Positions 34,163-38,170 of a DNA stretch of 38,170 nt are shown one piece after another. Both the position numbers and the translations under genes were made by a program. The first letter of the stretch is position 1. Each line of letters opens with the position of its first letter. The notes beneath the pieces are model-generated. The model searched no databases. It was not told the DNA's origin and was given only the letters and a program-made list of their open reading frames with translations. This DNA comes from PVC group bacterium (lineage in GTDB: Bacteria > Auribacterota > Erginobacteria > Erginobacterales > PUNC01). The stretch spans positions 1-38,170 of the forward strand of contig PUNC01000191.1 of assembly GCA_003551625.1 (NCBI GenBank), written 5' to 3'.

Positions 34163-36868
34163 ATGAATGAAAGATATTTCGCGGTTGCGATCGCGGTCTT
34201 CGGCCTGACGCTGGCGGCTTTTGCCGCCCCGGCGCTCGGCCGGGAATACCAATGGGCCTGGATGAAGGGCTCCGACGAGATAGATCAGCCGGGAGAATAC
34301 GGCGAGCTCGGCGTGGAGGCGGAGGCCAACACTCCCGGGGCGCGGTCGGGATCCGTCTCCTGGACCGCCGATGCCGGCCGCCTCTGGCTCTTCGGGGGCC
34401 AGGGCCTCGATAAAGACGGCAACTCGGGCGGGCTCAACGACCTCTGGCGCTACGATCCGGCCACGGGGAACTGGACCTGGATAAAGGGCGCCGACGTGAG
34501 TCGGCAGCCGGGAGTCTACGGCGAGCTCGGCGTGGAGGCGGAGGCCAACACTCCCGGGGCGCGGTCGGGATCCGTCTCCTGGACCGACGATGCCGGCCGC
34601 CTCTGGCTCTTCGGGGGGAGGAATTACATCATTTGGGAATTCCTCAACGACCTCTGGCGTTATGATCCGGCCACGGGGAACTGGGCCTGGATGAAGGGCT
34701 CCGACGAGATAGATCAGCCGGGAGAATACGGCGAGCTCGGCGTGGAGGCGGAGGCCAACACGCCCGGGGCGCGCGACTGGCCCGTCTCCTGGACCGACGA
34801 TGCCGGCCGCCTCTGGCTCTTCGGGGGCTATGGCCGTGATAAAGACGGCGACTGGCACTACCTCAACGACCTCTGGCGCTACGATCCGGATACGGGGAAC
34901 TGGACCTGGATGAAGGGCTCCGACGAGATAGCCCAGGCGGGAGTCTACGGCGAGCTCGGCGTGGAGGCGGAGGCCAACACTCCCGGGGCGCGGAGTGCTC
35001 CCGTCTCCTGGACCGACGATGCCGGTCGCCTCTGGCTCTTCGGGGGCTGGGGCTTTGATAAAGACGGCGAAATTGGCAGTCTCAACGACCTCTGGCGCTA
35101 CGATCCGGCCACGGGGAACTGGGCCTGGATGAAGGGCTCCGACGAAAAAAACCAGCAGGGAGAATACGGCGAGCTCGGCGTGGAGGCGGAGGCCAACACG
35201 CCCGGGGGGAGGGAGAATTCCGCCTCCTGGACCGACGATGCCGGTAACCTCTGGCTCTTCGGGGGCGGCGGCATGGATGGAGAAGACAACTGGAGCAAGC
35301 TCAACGACCTCTGGCGCTACGATCCGGCCACGGGGAACTGGGCCTGGATGAAGGGCACCGACGAGAGAAACCAGCCGGGAGTCTACGGCGAGCTCGGCGT
35401 GGAGGCGGAGGCCAACACGCCCGGGGCGCGGTTTGATATCTTCTCCTGGAACGATGATGCCGGCAACCTCTGGCTCTTCGGGGGCTCGGGCCTTGATAAA
35501 GACGGCAGCAATGGCTGGCTCAACGACCTCTGGCGTTTTAGCCTGCCGCCACCCGCAATCGCGGAGTCCTGGTACCTGCCGGCGGGCGGAACCGAGCTGG
35601 CGGGGACGGCGGTAGATACCTATATACTGATCTTCAACCCCGGCCCGGAAGCGGCGCCGGTGGAGCTGGTCTTCGTGGGCGGGAACGGCGAGATCGCCCG
35701 CCACGAGGCGGAGGTGGCCCCCTCGTCGCGGGCCACCTTCCGGATGAACGACCACGTGGCGGAGGCGGGAACGGTCTCGACGATCGTGATCTCGCTTGAC
35801 GGCCTGCCGCTGGCGGTGGAGCGTTCGAGTTACTGGGCCGGCGGGGAGTCCGGAACGCAGGCGGCCGGGGAGTGGGCCGGAGGCCACAACGCCCCGGCGC
35901 TGGACCTTGTGGAGGAGACGTGGTATCTGGCCGAGGGAGCGACGCACCTGTTCGACCTGTTCATCCACGTTCTCAACCCCGACCCGCTCGCGGCCGCCGA
36001 GGTGGAGGTAACCTTCTTCGACCAGCAGGGCAACGACTGGTCGGTCCTGACGGAGGTGCCGGCGCTGAGCAACCGGACGGTTGAGGCGCGGGTGGAGGCG
36101 GGCGAGCGGGGGCAGCTGTCGGCGAGGGTGGAGAGCCTCAACGGGGTTCCGGTGGCGGTGGACCGGACGACCTACTGGCCCCGGGGCGGTCCCTGGACCG
36201 ACGGCCACGCCTCGGTCGGAACCCCGGCGGCGGGGCTCACCTGGAGGCTGGCCGAAGGAGCCACTCACATCTTCGACTGCTACCTGGCGATCCACAACCC
36301 CTCGGTGACGGAGACGGCTGAGATCCTGATCGGATTTACGGGGGCGGCGCCGGGGATAATCTTCCAGCCGGCGGAGGTGGGGCCGCTCTCCCGCTACACC
36401 CTCAAGGTCAACGACGTGGTCGGCCCGGCCGGCGCGGTGGCCGCCACGGTGGTCTCGGATATCCCGGTGGTGGCCGAGCGGGCGATGTATTGGCCGCAGG
36501 GTTCGCCGGACGGCTGGACGGGAGGCCACGGCTCGGCGGGAACGCCGCAGGCGTTTTCGACCTGGCGCCTGGCCGAGGGAGCGGCGCACATCTTCGACTG
36601 CTATCTGCTGATATTCAACCCCTCCGATACGGACGCGGCGACCGTTGACTTCAACTTCCTGGACAAACACGGCGACACCATCCCCCACCAGGAAACGGTC
36701 GCGCCGCTGGACAGGACGACGGTAAAGGTCAACGACCTGGTCGGTTCGCTCGACGCGTTCTCCACGGAGGCGACCTCCGACATTCCGGTGGTGGTCGAAA
36801 GGGCGATCTACTGGCCCAAGGGCGGCCCCTGGATCGGGGGGCATAGCTCGCTTGGAGTGGGGGAGTGA
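34163..36868 (+). CDS. Secreted repeat protein: six Kelch-like blades plus four C-terminal 'WYLAEG...NP' modules
   Basis: Signal peptide MNERYFAVAIAVFGLTLAAFAAPALG; six copies of GELGVEAEANTPGxR...W.DDAGRLWLFGG...LNDLWR (last copy truncated/variant); then four WYLxxGxTxxFDxxxxIxNP modules. Confidence 0.85.
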   Translation: MNERYFAVAIAVFGLTLAAFAAPALGREYQWAWMKGSDEIDQPGEYGELGVEAEANTPGARSGSVSWTADAGRLWLFGGQGLDKDGNSGGLNDLWRYDPATGNWTWIKGADVSRQPGVYGELGVEAEANTPGARSGSVSWTDDAGRLWLFGGRNYIIWEFLNDLWRYDPATGNWAWMKGSDEIDQPGEYGELGVEAEANTPGARDWPVSWTDDAGRLWLFGGYGRDKDGDWHYLNDLWRYDPDTGNWTWMKGSDEIAQAGVYGELGVEAEANTPGARSAPVSWTDDAGRLWLFGGWGFDKDGEIGSLNDLWRYDPATGNWAWMKGSDEKNQQGEYGELGVEAEANTPGGRENSASWTDDAGNLWLFGGGGMDGEDNWSKLNDLWRYDPATGNWAWMKGTDERNQPGVYGELGVEAEANTPGARFDIFSWNDDAGNLWLFGGSGLDKDGSNGWLNDLWRFSLPPPAIAESWYLPAGGTELAGTAVDTYILIFNPGPEAAPVELVFVGGNGEIARHEAEVAPSSRATFRMNDHVAEAGTVSTIVISLDGLPLAVERSSYWAGGESGTQAAGEWAGGHNAPALDLVEETWYLAEGATHLFDLFIHVLNPDPLAAAEVEVTFFDQQGNDWSVLTEVPALSNRTVEARVEAGERGQLSARVESLNGVPVAVDRTTYWPRGGPWTDGHASVGTPAAGLTWRLAEGATHIFDCYLAIHNPSVTETAEILIGFTGAAPGIIFQPAEVGPLSRYTLKVNDVVGPAGAVAATVVSDIPVVAERAMYWPQGSPDGWTGGHGSAGTPQAFSTWRLAEGAAHIFDCYLLIFNPSDTDAATVDFNFLDKHGDTIPHQETVAPLDRTTVKVNDLVGSLDAFSTEATSDIPVVVERAIYWPKGGPWIGGHSSLGVGE
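34301..35560 (+). repeat. In-gene tandem DNA repeats, about 219 bp (one 210 bp), six copies
   Basis: ggcgagctcggcgtggaggcggaggccaacac begins at about 34301, 34520, 34730, 34949, 35168 and 35387. Confidence 0.9.
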
Positions 36869-36945
36869 ACGGCAGGTAATCAGTGATCAGTCCCGACGAA
36901 AGTCTGTCGGGATCTTCGCTTCGCTGCGATAACCGGTGAGCAGTG

Positions 36946-36989
36946 AAAACCCGGCCGGGGTGCTCAAGAAATCCCCCGGCCGGGTTTTT
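36946..36989. terminator. Rho-independent terminator, probably bidirectional
   Basis: AAAACCCGGCCGGGG - tgctcaagaaat - CCCCCGGCCGGGTTTTT, A-tract one side and T-tract the other. Confidence 0.8.
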
Positions 36990-37058
36990 CTTCTGCGGGT
37001 TGGTCTAAATGCTAAGGTGAATAATTTCACCGGCTGCCCAGTTGAAACGTCCCCCTTA

Positions 37059-37109
37059 CCCTCTCTCGACAAACTTGTGACAAGTTGCCTTTCTCCTGGA
37101 GGGAGAGGG
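37059..37109. repeat. Nested inverted repeat of unknown type
   Basis: Outer CCCTCTC (37059-37065) / GAGAGGG (37103-37109); inner AACTTG-TGA-CAAGTT (37072-37086). Confidence 0.5.
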
Positions 37110-37172
37110 AATTTAAAAGCAGTCGTTCTCTTCCGCAAACCAGCCTCAACCCGCCGGGCCGGACTGTCGGCT

Positions 37173-38170
37173 TCAGCTCCCCGGGCCGTGGAGGTACATA
37201 AAGACCTTCTCCGGGGTCAGGGGGAGGGAGGGGGCCGGTTTGTCCCGGTGGACACTGCGCAGGGCCCGGAGGATGGCGAAGTAGGACCCGATCCCGTGGA
37301 TGTAGGGGGGCTCGCCGACCGCCTTGGAGTTGCCGACCGCGTAGGGGTTGGAGGCGTCTTCGAGGATATGTACGTTGAACCGCTCGGGCACGAACTTGAG
37401 GTCGGGGATCTTGTAGGAGTTGACGGCGGTCAGCATCCGGCCGTCGTCCCCGTAGCGGAGCTGTTCGATGGTCGCGTAGCCGATCCCCTGGATCACCCCG
37501 CCCTCGATCTGGCCCCGGTCGATCTCCGGGCTCAAGGACCGTCCGACGTCGTGGACGATGTCGAGGCCGAGGATTTCGTAGGTTCCCCGGATACAGTCGA
37601 TCTCCACCTCGGTCAGGGAAGCGCCGTAGGCGTAGTAGGCGTAGGGCCGGCCCTTCTCCTTGACCGGGTCGAGGTAGACCCCGGGGGTGGCGTAGAAGGC
37701 GTGGCAGGAGAGATCGACCCGGGCGGAGTAGGCGTCGCGGATCAGTTCCTCCCAGGTGTAACCGGTCCGGGCCGACGTCAGGTGGATCTCGCCGTCGCGG
37801 ATCGAGATGTCCCGGGGGTTGTCGTGCTTGAACCGGGTGACGGCGAAGGCTTTCAACCGCTCCACCAGCTCCCGGCAGGCGTACTGGACGGCCATCCCGT
37901 TGAGGTCGGCTCCGGTGCTGGCCGAGGTCGGGGAGGCGTTGGGGACCCGGGTGGTGTTGGTGGCCTCCATCCGGATCCGGCGGGCCGGGATCCCCAGGGC
38001 GTCGGCGGCGATCAGGACGATCTTGGGATAGACCCCCTGGCCCATCTCCACCGCCCCGGTGGAGACGGCGACGCTGCCGTCGAGGTAGATGTTGACCAGG
38101 CAGCCGGCCTGGTTGAGGGTGGTCTGGGTGAAGGAGATCCCGAAGCAGACCGGCTGGACCGCCACGCCCC
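37173..38170 (-). CDS. Xanthine dehydrogenase-type molybdopterin-binding subunit, C-terminal part (truncated by window end)
   Basis: GISFTQTTLNQAGCLVNIYLDGSVAVSTGAVEMGQGVYPKIVLIAADALGIP, TSASTGADLNGMAVQYACREL, GVIQGIGYATIEQ, SKAVGEPP. Open to the window edge. Confidence 0.9.
   Translation of the reverse strand, partial: GVAVQPVCFGISFTQTTLNQAGCLVNIYLDGSVAVSTGAVEMGQGVYPKIVLIAADALGIPARRIRMEATNTTRVPNASPTSASTGADLNGMAVQYACRELVERLKAFAVTRFKHDNPRDISIRDGEIHLTSARTGYTWEELIRDAYSARVDLSCHAFYATPGVYLDPVKEKGRPYAYYAYGASLTEVEIDCIRGTYEILGLDIVHDVGRSLSPEIDRGQIEGGVIQGIGYATIEQLRYGDDGRMLTAVNSYKIPDLKFVPERFNVHILEDASNPYAVGNSKAVGEPPYIHGIGSYFAILRALRSVHRDKPAPSLPLTPEKVFMYLHGPGS

Noticed and set aside
34115-36844. 909-aa minus-strand ORF opposite the Kelch-like gene
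   Set aside because: Antisense shadow of a GC-rich repetitive gene: Arg/Pro/Gly/Val-rich, repeats mirror the sense repeats, no recognisable domain or signal. The sense ORF has a signal peptide and coherent repeats.

Overview
GC-rich bacterial window, probably chromosomal and from an organism with an outer membrane (two beta-barrel-like proteins with signal peptides). No rRNA, tRNA, CRISPR array or intact transposase was recognised. Contents, left to right: tail of a probable response regulator (+); ATP-grasp/P1-peptidase fusion (-); galT (-); baeRF-like protein (-); phosphoribosyltransferase (-); a decayed DUF72 gene and gap (-); small lipoprotein (-); beta-barrel and GlsB/YeaQ-like proteins (+); TreT-like trehalose synthase and PfkB-family kinase (-); PLD-VTT fusion, EEP hydrolase and a membrane protein (+); sodC, DJ-1/PfpI, superoxide reductase and ldh (+); class I FBP aldolase (+); HtrA/DegP protease (-); orphan RnfD/NqrB (+); LrgA/LrgB (+); a CsoS1D-like tandem BMC shell protein (+); a lipoprotein-like AmmeMemoRadiSam radical SAM enzyme (+); an ALDH plus two CrtI-type desaturases operon (-); PiT transporter (+); an AT-richer secreted YidD-TPR fusion (+); a repetitive Kelch-like protein (+); and a partial xanthine dehydrogenase-type molybdenum subunit (-).

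Most notable observation: a recurrent intergenic motif AGTCAAT-N17-(T/C/A)ATTGT. It precedes stress, glycolysis and envelope genes on both strands between about 7 and 21 kb, with near-invariant spacing. I infer a shared promoter/operator defining a stress or dormancy regulon. Other leads: the YidD fusion, the orphan CsoS1D-like shell protein, the ATP-grasp/P1-peptidase fusion, a 37-bp direct repeat flanking a three-gene block, and the DUF72 internal-deletion remnant. All family calls come from reading motifs by eye; no database search was run.
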